A stretch of DNA of 22,365 bases, taken from Thermoleophilia bacterium. GTDB lineage: Bacteria > Actinomycetota > Thermoleophilia > Gaiellales > SKUG01. Both the position numbers and the translations under genes were made by a program. The notes beneath the pieces were generated by a model. The model was given only the letters and a program-made list of their open reading frames with translations. It was not told the DNA's origin and searched no databases. The stretch is taken from positions 1 through 22,365 of the forward strand of contig JAGQUL010000093.1 in NCBI GenBank assembly GCA_020438525.1. Direction: 5' to 3'. Every line of letters starts with the position of its first letter. Positions within the stretch are counted from its first letter, which is position 1. Shown here piece by piece: positions 7,683-15,091 of this stretch.

Positions 7683-9872
7683 TCAGGCAGCCGCGGCAGC
7701 GTCGTCGTCGGACGCCGCGACGTCGTCGCGTCGGACCGCACCCATCGGGTTGACGATCTCGATGCCCTCGTCCTCGCCGTACTCGATGCCCTCGCCGATG
7801 CACCACTGCTCGATCACGTCGAGGAACACGGAGACGACCGCGGGGTCGAACTGCGTTCCCGCGTTCTCGGTGATGATGCGTCGTGCGAACGCGTGCGGCT
7901 GACCCTTGCGGTAGGGACGATCGCTCGTGATCGCGTGGTAGGCGTCGCAGACGAAGATGATCCGGCTCGCGAGCGGGATCTGCTCGCCGCTGATCCCGTC
8001 CGGGTGGCCGCGACCGTCCCAGCGCTCGTGCTCGTGGCGAACGATCGGCGCCACGTTCTCCAGGAAGCCGATCGGCTTCAGGATCCGCTCGCCCACGACG
8101 GTGTGCGACTTCATCACCTCGAACTCCTCGTCGGTGAGGCGTCCGGGCTTGTTGAGGATGTCGTCGGGCACGGCGACCTTGCCGATGTCGTGCAGGATCG
8201 CGCCGAGCTCCAGGTCGCGGAGCTGGTCCTCGTCCATGCCGAGCCGGCGGCCGGTCTCCATCGCCCACTCGGCGACAACGTCGGAGTGGTCGGCGGTGTA
8301 CTGGTCGCGCGCCTCGAGCGCGTGGACGAGCGCCTGGATCGTGTCCTTGTAGTTGCGCTCGATGCGGGTGGTCGCCTCGATCGCGACCAGACACGCGGCA
8401 GTGTGCTCGCAGATCGACGCGAGCAGCTGCTGGTCGTCGGCCTCCTGCTCCGGCGTGACGCTGTCGGGCTGCTCGGCATAGAGCACCGCGTGGATGCGCT
8501 CGCCGCTTGCGAGCGGGATCGCGTGGCAGGTGCGGTCGTGGCGCTCGATGCGGCTCGCGCGGCGCCGATGCATCGCGGTCGACGCGAGCGACTGTTCGCG
8601 AGTGGCGGTTCGTCGTCCCTGTGCGCCGCTGCTTGCCAGCTCACGCAGGTCGGGGTCGTACACGGCGACACGGGTGAAGCCGAAGAGCGCACCGATGCCG
8701 AGCGCCACCGCCTCGTACAGGTCGTCGCGCGTCTGGCAGCCGGTCACGGTGCGGGCCAGCGTGTTCGCGGTGGCGAGGCGGCTGGCGCGGACGTGTTCGC
8801 GGGCGAAGAGCTGTGCATTCTCGAGCGCGACCGACACCGCGGGCGCAAGCGCGCGCAGCAGCTCCACGACACGCGGCTCGTCGTCGGTGAACTCGCAGTC
8901 GTCGAGGTCGGACGGCAGCCCCGCGAGCAGCACGCCGGTCGTGCGCTCGCCGACGCGCAGCTGCACGCCCCAGAGCGACGTGGCGTCGAGATCCTCGTTC
9001 GCCGCCAGCGCACCGAGCCCGAGCGCGGCACACGTTCGCAGCGTCGGGCGGGACAGCTTGACGGGATCGACCTGCTCGAACGCCTTCGACACGAGGTCGG
9101 CTTCCGGCTCGGTCGCGACACGGACCGTGCCGTCGCTCGGCGGCGTGACGATCGGCACTGTGAGTCGGCCTGTGGAGTCGACGGGCAGCACCGCAACGGC
9201 GCCCTCGCCGACCATGTCGAACACGAGCTGTTCGACCGCGGCGCGCAGCGACGGAACGTCGCGCTCGTCGGTCAGCTCCGCCAGCACGCGGTTCTGCACG
9301 CGCATCGACATCGCCGCGTCCTGTGCGGCGCGGTGCAGCTCGGCCTTCTCGATCGCGGCGGCGACCTGCTGCGCGAAGATCGTCATCGCCTCGTGCTCGT
9401 GCGGCTCGGGCGTTCGCTCGGGCACCACGGTGATCGCACCGAGCGTTCGCTCGCCCACGATCAGGGCGTGCACGCCCACTTCGGTTCCATCGATCGAGAA
9501 GAGCAGCCGGCGCCACTCGCCGCCCACGCCGCTGCCGAGCTCGTCCGGGCGCAGCGTCTGCGCGAGGCCTGCTCGGGCGATGCGCATCAACGCCGCCGGC
9601 ATGGTCGCTGGTGCGGTGTCTCCAGCGCCCGCGCTCGCCAGGTGCACGGGTCGGCGCCCGTCGAAGCGCCACACGTCCGCACGACGCGCGCCCATGAAGC
9701 GCACGAGCGCATCGGCCGCGTTGCGCGGCACGAGCGTCGGATCGAGCGCCGACGTGGCGGCACTCGTTGCACGGCTGACCGCTCGCAGGAGCGCGTCACC
9801 GCGCGCAGGTCCATCTGGGCGTCCGGGGGACATGCACGTCGTATCGGTTCGAACTTCCGCAAACTTGAACAC
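7683..9872 (-). CDS. Multi-GAF HD-GYP domain protein (putative cyclic-di-GMP phosphodiesterase)
   Basis: With GTG 9872 this is a 729-residue soluble protein. Three GAF-like sensory modules occupy roughly 25-185, 195-360 and 375-510; no transmembrane helix is seen. A C-terminal HD-GYP domain (about 515-710) contains LHDIGK (metal ligands His561, Asp562), MKSHTVVGERIL, and the diagnostic loop as HERWDGRGHPDG. The usual GYP triad is GHP here (His623) and the first His of HHE is Glu. HD-GYP proteins hydrolyse c-di-GMP or related cyclic dinucleotides, so it likely couples small-molecule or redox sensing to second-messenger turnover. ATG 9833 (MSPGRPDG) is an equally possible start; neither has a strong Shine-Dalgarno. 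It is divergent from the exported-protein operon at 10072, sharing a 199-bp upstream region. Confidence 0.88.
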   Translation of the reverse strand: MFKFAEVRTDTTCMSPGRPDGPARGDALLRAVSRATSAATSALDPTLVPRNAADALVRFMGARRADVWRFDGRRPVHLASAGAGDTAPATMPAALMRIARAGLAQTLRPDELGSGVGGEWRRLLFSIDGTEVGVHALIVGERTLGAITVVPERTPEPHEHEAMTIFAQQVAAAIEKAELHRAAQDAAMSMRVQNRVLAELTDERDVPSLRAAVEQLVFDMVGEGAVAVLPVDSTGRLTVPIVTPPSDGTVRVATEPEADLVSKAFEQVDPVKLSRPTLRTCAALGLGALAANEDLDATSLWGVQLRVGERTTGVLLAGLPSDLDDCEFTDDEPRVVELLRALAPAVSVALENAQLFAREHVRASRLATANTLARTVTGCQTRDDLYEAVALGIGALFGFTRVAVYDPDLRELASSGAQGRRTATREQSLASTAMHRRRASRIERHDRTCHAIPLASGERIHAVLYAEQPDSVTPEQEADDQQLLASICEHTAACLVAIEATTRIERNYKDTIQALVHALEARDQYTADHSDVVAEWAMETGRRLGMDEDQLRDLELGAILHDIGKVAVPDDILNKPGRLTDEEFEVMKSHTVVGERILKPIGFLENVAPIVRHEHERWDGRGHPDGISGEQIPLASRIIFVCDAYHAITSDRPYRKGQPHAFARRIITENAGTQFDPAVVSVFLDVIEQWCIGEGIEYGEDEGIEIVNPMGAVRRDDVAASDDDAAAAA

Positions 9873-10035
9873 GTTTCTCGTCTGGTGAAGAGCTGCTCAC
9901 CGCGGCGCATCGCCGCCGCTACGTCCATCGAACGAAATCCGGATGGTCCGACAGCGTCGGAATTGGCCGTGCGCACGCGACGGGCGCGAAGGCGGCCCCG
10001 AACGGGTAGGGAGACACGCATGCGAGATCGTGCAT

Positions 10036-10063
10036 TCAAGGGTGGAAGCATCCCTGCCGATAG
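10036..10063 (+). promoter_or_regulatory. FliA/WhiG-like promoter upstream of the A1 gene
   Basis: TCAA at 10036-10039, a 16-nt spacer and GCCGATAG at 10056-10063 match the sigma-28/WhiG consensus TAAA-N15-GCCGATAA with small deviations. The -10 element ends 8 nt before GTG 10072, so transcription would start at or next to the start codon. The same arrangement occurs before the paralogous A2 gene. Confidence 0.5.
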
Positions 10064-10071
10064 GAGTGATC

Positions 10072-10776
10072 GTGAACTGCATCGCGATCACCCGCGTGCG
10101 GACGCGCCCACTGCGCGAACGCGTCGACCCCTGGCTGCTTGCGGTCGCGATCGTGCTGGCCGCGATCGTGACGTGGCTGATGGTGCCGCTCGCGACGGGC
10201 GCGATCCCCGACGTGACGAACGACACCCGGATCCAGGTCACGGTTCCGATCGCCACCGCGGTGACTCCTGGCTGGACCACCGGCGATCCGAACGTGCGCC
10301 TGCCCAACCTGTCGTTCCCCGGCGAGCCGCGCGACGTGACGAGCGCAGGCTGGAAGATGTCGACGAACTGGTCGAACGGCTACGAGGTGCGTATCCGCTC
10401 GACCACCGACCCGGCGCTTCGCGGCAGCAACTCGGTCGACGGCGACGGCGCGCGCTCTTCGTTCATGGACTTCACGACCGGCGACTGCCCGTGCCCGTGG
10501 ACCGGGAAAGGCTTCCAGCGCGGCGTGTTCGGCTACTCGGTGAGCGTCTCCGCCACCAACGGCGCGACGGTGCTCGACACAGGAAAGTGGGGCACCGACA
10601 CGAACCGCCGCTGGCGCGGCTTCTCGCGCGAGTCGTTCAGGGCGTACTCCACCGAGGGCGGCACCGCCGAGTACACGATGTCGATCCACCTTCGCTCGAT
10701 GATCCCCGACGGAACGACCCAGCTCGAGGGCTCGTATCGCGCCGGCATCGTCGTATCGGCGCACCCCATCTTCTGA
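10072..10776 (+). CDS. A1: exported/membrane-anchored beta-rich protein of unknown function
   Basis: I do not recognise a named family. From GTG 10072 the product is 234 residues: a basic N-terminus (1-20), one hydrophobic helix (about 21-43), then an extracytoplasmic domain rich in Thr, Ser, Gly and alternating hydrophobics. By eye it is homologous to A2 (11759-12370). Shared positions include a W..S segment, STTDPALR versus STDRDPAMR, SVDGDGARSS versus GVDIGDYGSS, RRWRGFS versus RKFRGLS, and a similar C-terminal strand with I-x5-P. A1 has an insertion near CPCPW (a possible disulfide). GTG 10066 or an extension to 9943 are alternatives; I prefer 10072 for its GGAG spacing (5 nt) and the promoter position. 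The next gene overlaps its stop codon. By context it may be the partner of the B1 protein. Confidence 0.65.
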   Translation: MNCIAITRVRTRPLRERVDPWLLAVAIVLAAIVTWLMVPLATGAIPDVTNDTRIQVTVPIATAVTPGWTTGDPNVRLPNLSFPGEPRDVTSAGWKMSTNWSNGYEVRIRSTTDPALRGSNSVDGDGARSSFMDFTTGDCPCPWTGKGFQRGVFGYSVSVSATNGATVLDTGKWGTDTNRRWRGFSRESFRAYSTEGGTAEYTMSIHLRSMIPDGTTQLEGSYRAGIVVSAHPIF

Positions 10777-11726
10777 TTGCGTCGATCGCTGCGGCGATCC
10801 TGGTCGTGGCTCCGGCGCAGGCGCAGGCCGCGGCGGGCTCCGAGCACCAGGCGATCAATTTCAATCCGGGCGTGCTCTTCGTGGATGCCGAGCCGGGAAA
10901 GACGGCCGACACGTCGGTGCTCGTGCAGAACCAGACCCTCGTGCCCGTGCGGATCCGCCTCGACGTGGTCGACATGCAGGCACCGCGAACGCGCGAAGCC
11001 AGCGCGAACGCGGGCGTGTCGTACGACTACGTCGAGGCCGGCACCGCGCCGCGTGGCGCCGGTACGTGGATCGAGCCCGACGTGACCGAGTTCCGTCTCG
11101 AGCCCGGGACGCAGCGCGATGTCAGGCTCGCGGTGGACGTCCCCGCCGACGCCGGTGCCGGCGGCCATTTCGGCGCCGTGCAGTTCACCGCGAGCGCGCT
11201 GCAGGACACCGGCATGCTCCAGGCAGACCAGCTCGTGCCAGTGCCGGTGTTCGTCACGGTCGCGGGCGCGTTCAGGCGTGACCTGAAGGTGAAGCTGCGC
11301 ACGCCCGACACGCTGCGCTGGAGCGGCGGCGCGTTGCGCTACACGGTCGAGCTGCACAACGCAGGCGACCTGCACGAGAACGTCTCCGGGCGCGTGCGCG
11401 TGGACTCGCTGCTGTCGGGCAGCACATCGTCGCCGCTGCAGGCCGGCATCCTGCTCCCGGGCGAGCGCCGAACGCAGGAGGTGGAGTTCAACGTTCGATC
11501 CGCCCCCGACCTGTGGCGCGCCGACGTGCGCGTCGACCGCGACGGTGTCGACGCCGTTCGCGCCGAAGCGCCGAACGTGTGGGTGATCCCGATCTGGCTG
11601 CTCGTGGTGCTGGTCGCCGCGATCGGGATCACGTGGTGGCGCATCCGCGCACGGCGTGCATGGCGGATGTCCCTTCAGGACGAGGAATTCGACGATGACG
11701 ACGACATCTTCCCGCACGCGGGATAA
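10773..11726 (+). CDS. B1: DUF916-like secreted/membrane-anchored protein; start codon unresolved
   Basis: The mature part is clear: an extracytoplasmic beta-sandwich domain (codons ~20-150 of this reading; FNPGVLFVDAEPGKTADTSV, then WIEPD, LEPGTQRDVRLAVDVP, GGHFGAVQF), a second beta domain (~155-265), one transmembrane helix (~267-289), a basic stop-transfer (RIRARRAWR) and an acidic tail (DEEFDDDDD). This layout resembles WxL-associated DUF916/DUF3324 proteins. The start is a problem. The hydrophobic signal core and Ala-rich cleavage site begin at codon 10773 (CTG), but no ATG, GTG or TTG lies in frame immediately upstream. GTG 10806 would delete the signal core. TTG 10777 is one frame off and would give the basic start MRR. 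I placed the start at CTG 10773; ATT 10776 or a 1-nt indel near 10777-10785 are alternatives. It follows A1 with overlap. Confidence 0.65.
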   Translation: MIASIAAAILVVAPAQAQAAAGSEHQAINFNPGVLFVDAEPGKTADTSVLVQNQTLVPVRIRLDVVDMQAPRTREASANAGVSYDYVEAGTAPRGAGTWIEPDVTEFRLEPGTQRDVRLAVDVPADAGAGGHFGAVQFTASALQDTGMLQADQLVPVPVFVTVAGAFRRDLKVKLRTPDTLRWSGGALRYTVELHNAGDLHENVSGRVRVDSLLSGSTSSPLQAGILLPGERRTQEVEFNVRSAPDLWRADVRVDRDGVDAVRAEAPNVWVIPIWLLVVLVAAIGITWWRIRARRAWRMSLQDEEFDDDDDIFPHAG

Positions 11727-11751
11727 AGCCCACGCCGTTTGCTGCCGATAG
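11724..11751 (+). promoter_or_regulatory. FliA/WhiG-like promoter upstream of the A2 gene
   Basis: TAAA at 11724-11727 (overlapping the B1 stop codon), a 16-nt spacer and GCCGATAG at 11744-11751 match the sigma-28/WhiG consensus closely. The element ends 7 nt before ATG 11759, which has no Shine-Dalgarno, as expected for a leaderless transcript. Spacing and core octamer are the same as for the A1 promoter. Confidence 0.55.
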
Positions 11752-11758
11752 GGCACCC

Positions 11759-12370
11759 ATGAGCCCTCGGCGCATGCGATCACGCCTGCTCGACCTTGCC
11801 GTAGCGACGGTCTGCGTCGCGTGCGTTGCTGCACCCCTGCTTCCGGTCGTGAATGCCGCCGACAGCGGACCGCCCCCCGCGGTGGTCGAGAGCGGAAGCT
11901 CCGTCGACCAGCGCGTGCTCGAGAGCGGCATCATCTCCAACCCCCTCAACGGCTCCTTCGAGTCGGGAACCAGGGGGCAGGTCGACGGGCAGTTGCAGTG
12001 GGACCTCTACTCGACGGCCGTGGGTGGCATGAAGCTGCTCGTATCGACCGATCGCGACCCAGCGATGCGCGATTCCAAGAACGGAGTCGACATCGGCGAC
12101 TACGGCTCGTCGTACACCTCCTGGAACGTCTCCGACTCCGACCGGCGCTTCGGCGTGAGCGCGCGTGGCGACATCACGCTCAGCCGCTGGGACGACGGTC
12201 GCAAGTTCCGCGGACTCTCCGGAACGCGGCCGATCGAGGTGGCGCGACGTGGCGCACCGGTCGGACGCGAACGAACCACCCTGCGCATGCGCGCCGAGTT
12301 CGGCCGGGCGCTCGACTCCGACGCGCGACCGACCGTGAACATCTTCATGACTGCGGTTCCCAACCTCTGA
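11759..12370 (+). CDS. A2: secreted beta-rich protein, paralogue of A1
   Basis: The 203-residue product has a basic N-terminus (MSPRRMRSR), a hydrophobic core to about residue 30 and a likely signal peptidase site after VNA (33), so it should be fully secreted, unlike A1, whose helix looks like an anchor. The mature domain has the same pattern as A1: STDRDPAMR, VDIGDYGSS, SRWDDGRKFRGLSG and a final strand ending TAVPNL. There is no LPXTG motif, lipobox or enzyme motif. The function is unknown; its position immediately before B2 (1-nt gap) mirrors A1-B1 and suggests that each A protein works with the B protein next to it at the cell surface. The start lacks a ribosome-binding site but fits the promoter at 11724-11751. 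Confidence 0.7.
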   Translation: MSPRRMRSRLLDLAVATVCVACVAAPLLPVVNAADSGPPPAVVESGSSVDQRVLESGIISNPLNGSFESGTRGQVDGQLQWDLYSTAVGGMKLLVSTDRDPAMRDSKNGVDIGDYGSSYTSWNVSDSDRRFGVSARGDITLSRWDDGRKFRGLSGTRPIEVARRGAPVGRERTTLRMRAEFGRALDSDARPTVNIFMTAVPNL

Positions 12371-12371
12371 C

Positions 12372-13373
12372 ATGACACGCACCCGTACGTACAGCCTCGC
12401 ACGCACCATCGCAGTGGTCGCCACGGCGGCAGCAGCCATGCTCGTCGCAGTCGCACCGGCACAGGCAGTGCAGAAGTCCGGCTCCGACTCGGTCGGCTTC
12501 GGCGTGTCGCCGCTGCGGATCGACGTCGACGCCAAGGCCGGTCAGACCGAGAGCCAGTCGATCACGATCACCAACACCGACACCACGGCCACGAAGTTCA
12601 CCTTCGCCAAGGAGGACTACGCGGGCGACCAGCAGGATCCGGCCGCCACGCCGGTGCTGCTCGGCGGCAAGCTCGAGAGCCCGATCTCCGGCTACGACTG
12701 GATCCAGCTGCCCGACCCCGTGACGGTGCCGCCCGGTCAGAGCCGCACGGTGAAGTTCAACGTGAAGGTCCCCGCCGGCGCGACCGGTCCGCACTACGCC
12801 GCACTGATGGTGACCGGCGAGCCGCGCAGCGCGGATGCAGTGGTCGCGACGAGCCGGCTCGGCGTGCTGCTTCTCATGAACGCCGGTGGCGCACCGCCGC
12901 CCGAGCTCGTGATCACGGAGGTCCAGGAAGTCGGCCCCGACAAGACGATCACCAGGTTCCTCAACACGGGCGGCGATCAGACGACCGAGGTTACCGGAAC
13001 GCTCACCGAGGACCCCACCGGCAAGGATCCGAGCAAGATCACCGGTGAGTGCACGCAGGAAGTGCTGCCGGGCGCTGCCGGCGAGTGCGTGTTCGACACG
13101 AGCGGCAGCGGCAGCGGCGACGGCACCCTGATCGGTGACGTCGGACCCACGTCGCGCTCGGTCGACATCCTCGGTACGAACGCCGACGGCGAAGGAACGT
13201 CCGCCCGCAGCGAGCTGCCGACCGAGTGGGCGAACGGCTGGACGAGCCTGTTGCTGCCGCTCGTGGGAATCTCGCTGTTCGTCCTGTACTTCCTGTTCCT
13301 GCGCCGGCGTCGCAAGAACGAAGAGGGCGACGAGGATGCGGGCATGGCGTGGGCCGGCCCGGGCGCGAGCTAG
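12372..13373 (+). CDS. B2: DUF916-like surface protein with C-terminal membrane anchor
   Basis: The 333-residue protein has a signal peptide (1-32, cleavage after AQA), an Ig-like domain (about 40-165) with the DUF916 pattern (FGVSPLRIDVDAKAGQTESQ, WIQLPDP, PPGQSRTVKFNVKVP, GPHYAALMV), a second beta domain (~170-285) with two Cys (GECTQEV and GECVFD, probably a disulfide), one transmembrane helix (~291-310), RRRR, and a short acidic cytosolic tail. The fold resembles the peptidoglycan- and partner-binding proteins of WxL systems in Firmicutes. ATG 12372 lies one nucleotide after the A2 stop, so the two are one operon. Its stop codon overlaps that of the convergent B3 gene. No enzyme motif is present; a structural or adhesin-scaffold role is inferred. 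Confidence 0.75.
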   Translation: MTRTRTYSLARTIAVVATAAAAMLVAVAPAQAVQKSGSDSVGFGVSPLRIDVDAKAGQTESQSITITNTDTTATKFTFAKEDYAGDQQDPAATPVLLGGKLESPISGYDWIQLPDPVTVPPGQSRTVKFNVKVPAGATGPHYAALMVTGEPRSADAVVATSRLGVLLLMNAGGAPPPELVITEVQEVGPDKTITRFLNTGGDQTTEVTGTLTEDPTGKDPSKITGECTQEVLPGAAGECVFDTSGSGSGDGTLIGDVGPTSRSVDILGTNADGEGTSARSELPTEWANGWTSLLLPLVGISLFVLYFLFLRRRRKNEEGDEDAGMAWAGPGAS

Positions 13374-14551
13374 TACTCGTCGAGCGATTCCTCGTCGTCG
13401 ACCGAATCCTCGATGTCGACCGAATCCTCGTCGAACTCGTCCTCCGGCTCGAACGAATCCTCGTCCAGCAGGTGGCGGTGTTCGATGTGGGGTGCCGGAT
13501 CCGGCCCCGATTCCTCGTCCGGCTCGTCGACCGATGTCGTAGTACTCGGCGCGATCGGGATTGCCAGTGCTGCCGCGTCGCGGCGCAGCATGAGCCAGCG
13601 GATGACGAACGCGGCGCTCGCGGCGAACGCCAGCGCCGCGAGGATACCGAGGAACCACACCCATGCCGGGATGATCCAGACCGTGCGTGTGCGCTCGAGC
13701 TTGGCTCCCGTGGGCTCGATCCGCAGCTTCGTGGTGACGGTGTACTTGCCGAACCCGAGCTTCGACGTTCCGAGCTTCGGCGGGCCCGCGTCGGACGTGG
13801 CGTCCTCGGATGCGGCCTGCAGCGTGCGCGGCTCGTCGGGCACCACGTACTGGCGACGGATCTGGACGGTCTCGTCGGTCTTGCCCGGTCCGGTGAGCCT
13901 GACGGTGCCTTCGACGGTGAAGTACTCGTCGCCGCTGTTGCCGACCACGATCTTCGGCTTGATCGGTCCTGACCCCTGGCGGTCCGGAACCGAGAACGTC
14001 TCGAGCTTCGGCTTGGGCGGATCACCGCCGGCCACCGCGATGAACACCAGCGGCCCACTCTGCGGCACCGCGCGAACCTGGCTGCCGCCGTCCTCCGAAT
14101 CAGGTGGGACGATTCTCAGCAGCGCAGCGCCCAGATACGTGCCGCCGGGCGTGTTCTTCGGAACGCTGACCTTGAGCGGCAGCTGTCGCGACTGACCCGC
14201 CGGGATCCGGTACTGGTCCTTGGGTAGCGAGAACCAGCCTCGCGTGGAGAACGAGGTGGTCTCGGGGGCGTCGTCGTTGATCAGCACCACGCCGTAGTCG
14301 TCGCCGAACCCGAAGTCGGCGTGCACGAGCTCCACGACGATCGGCTCGTCGCCGCTGGCCGTCGCGGTGATCGGCTCGACGTGCGTCACGCCGGCCTTCA
14401 GGTCCAGGTCGATGATCAGCGGCGAGATGGTCAGCTCCTGGTTGGCGTGCGCTGTCGGCACTGCGGTCAGGCACGCCACGAGCACCGCGACGCAGGTCGC
14501 GGCGGCTCGTGTGGTGCGGCTGGCGATGCAGTACAGCGGTCGCTCCCCCAT
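13370..14551 (-). CDS. B3: DUF916-like surface protein with long acidic cytosolic tail
   Basis: The 393-residue protein shows a signal peptide (1-36, cleavage after AHA), a DUF916-like domain (about 38-175: LTISPLIIDLDLKAG, GWFSLPKDQYRIPAGQSRQL, PGGTYLGAALL), a second beta domain (~180-285), a transmembrane helix (~291-321), RR, then a ~70-residue tail. Residues 341-393 are strongly acidic (DEDSFEPEDEFDEDS and similar) and partly repetitive. It is the third B-type protein of the locus but lacks an adjacent A gene. It follows the CBS gene on the same strand by 27 nt, so it may be co-transcribed with it. ATG 14551 has no strong Shine-Dalgarno. The tail faces the cytosol and could bind a basic partner; this is inference. 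Confidence 0.75.
   Translation of the reverse strand: MGERPLYCIASRTTRAAATCVAVLVACLTAVPTAHANQELTISPLIIDLDLKAGVTHVEPITATASGDEPIVVELVHADFGFGDDYGVVLINDDAPETTSFSTRGWFSLPKDQYRIPAGQSRQLPLKVSVPKNTPGGTYLGAALLRIVPPDSEDGGSQVRAVPQSGPLVFIAVAGGDPPKPKLETFSVPDRQGSGPIKPKIVVGNSGDEYFTVEGTVRLTGPGKTDETVQIRRQYVVPDEPRTLQAASEDATSDAGPPKLGTSKLGFGKYTVTTKLRIEPTGAKLERTRTVWIIPAWVWFLGILAALAFAASAAFVIRWLMLRRDAAALAIPIAPSTTTSVDEPDEESGPDPAPHIEHRHLLDEDSFEPEDEFDEDSVDIEDSVDDEESLDEY
13398..13430 (+). repeat. Short tandem repeat in the acidic tail of B3
   Basis: A 15-bp sequence (TCGACCGAATCCTCG) occurs at 13398-13412 and again at 13416-13430, an 18-bp period that encodes the repeated EDSV(D) units of the B3 tail. A partial third copy (GAATCCTCGTC) lies nearby at about 13455-13465. 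This suggests local slippage expansion of an acidic linker. Confidence 0.6.
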
Positions 14552-14578
14552 GAGACCGGAACCGTGGTCGTGTGACCC

Positions 14579-15001
14579 TTACGGGCGGCGAGCCGTGAGC
14601 GTCGGTCGGACCGGCGGCGTGAGCATGCCTTCCTCGCTCCACTCGGTGCCGAGGCAGATCATGCCGACGTAGCGGCCTTCGTCGAGCACGGGCAGGTGAT
14701 GGACCTGGCGCTCCTGCAGCTTCGCGGTGGCGTACGCCGCGGTGGAGCTCGCCTCGATCGTGAACAGCGGCTCGCTGGTCATGATCGCGGAGACGGGGCG
14801 CTCGGCCAGCGCGTCGCCCTCCTGGGCGAAGGCGTCGACGATGTCCCAGTCGGTCACGATGCCGACGAGCTTGTCGCCCTCCACGACGGGCACGGCGCGG
14901 ACATCCGCCTCGCGCATCGTGCGGGCGGCCTCCTGCACCGTCACGTCGGTGACGATGGTCGGAAATGCAACGGTCTCCTCGAGGATCTGGCGGACGAGCA
15001 T
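14579..15001 (-). CDS. Two-CBS-domain protein
   Basis: The 140-residue cytosolic protein consists almost only of a CBS pair: CBS1 about 10-60 (MREADVRAVPVVEGDKLVG, IVTDWDIV) and CBS2 about 72-125 (VHHLPVLDEGRYVGM). CBS pairs bind adenosine nucleotides such as AMP, ATP, NAD or SAM and act as energy sensors; stand-alone ones regulate unknown partners. ATG 15001 has GAAAGG about 7 nt upstream. It is divergent from the AsnC-type regulator (90-bp shared region with a tandem repeat) and lies just upstream of B3 on the same strand. The tail after residue 125 is short and basic/Pro-rich. Confidence 0.85.
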   Translation of the reverse strand: MLVRQILEETVAFPTIVTDVTVQEAARTMREADVRAVPVVEGDKLVGIVTDWDIVDAFAQEGDALAERPVSAIMTSEPLFTIEASSTAAYATAKLQERQVHHLPVLDEGRYVGMICLGTEWSEEGMLTPPVRPTLTARRP

Positions 15002-15049
15002 GCGAAACCTTTCGGTCTTGGGGGACGATCGTTCGAGTACCCTACGAAG

Positions 15050-15067
15050 AAACCGGACAAACCGGAA
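15050..15067. promoter_or_regulatory. Tandem 9-bp repeat in the divergent CBS/AsnC promoter region
   Basis: AAACCGGAC at 15050-15058 is followed at once by AAACCGGAA at 15059-15067. A plus-strand -10-like TAGGAT sits at 15079-15084, 7 nt before the regulator ATG at 15092. The repeat would overlap the -35 zone of that gene and lies upstream of the CBS gene, so it is a candidate operator, perhaps for autoregulation by the AsnC protein. Confidence 0.35.
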
Positions 15068-15091
15068 GCACGTCCGTGTAGGATCGACCAC

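Noticed and set aside
7893..10770. Very long plus-strand ORF (over 900 codons before the B1 region)
   Set aside because: It is the antisense shadow of the HD-GYP gene, rich in Arg/His with no domain; only its last ~317 codons (B1) have real protein features.
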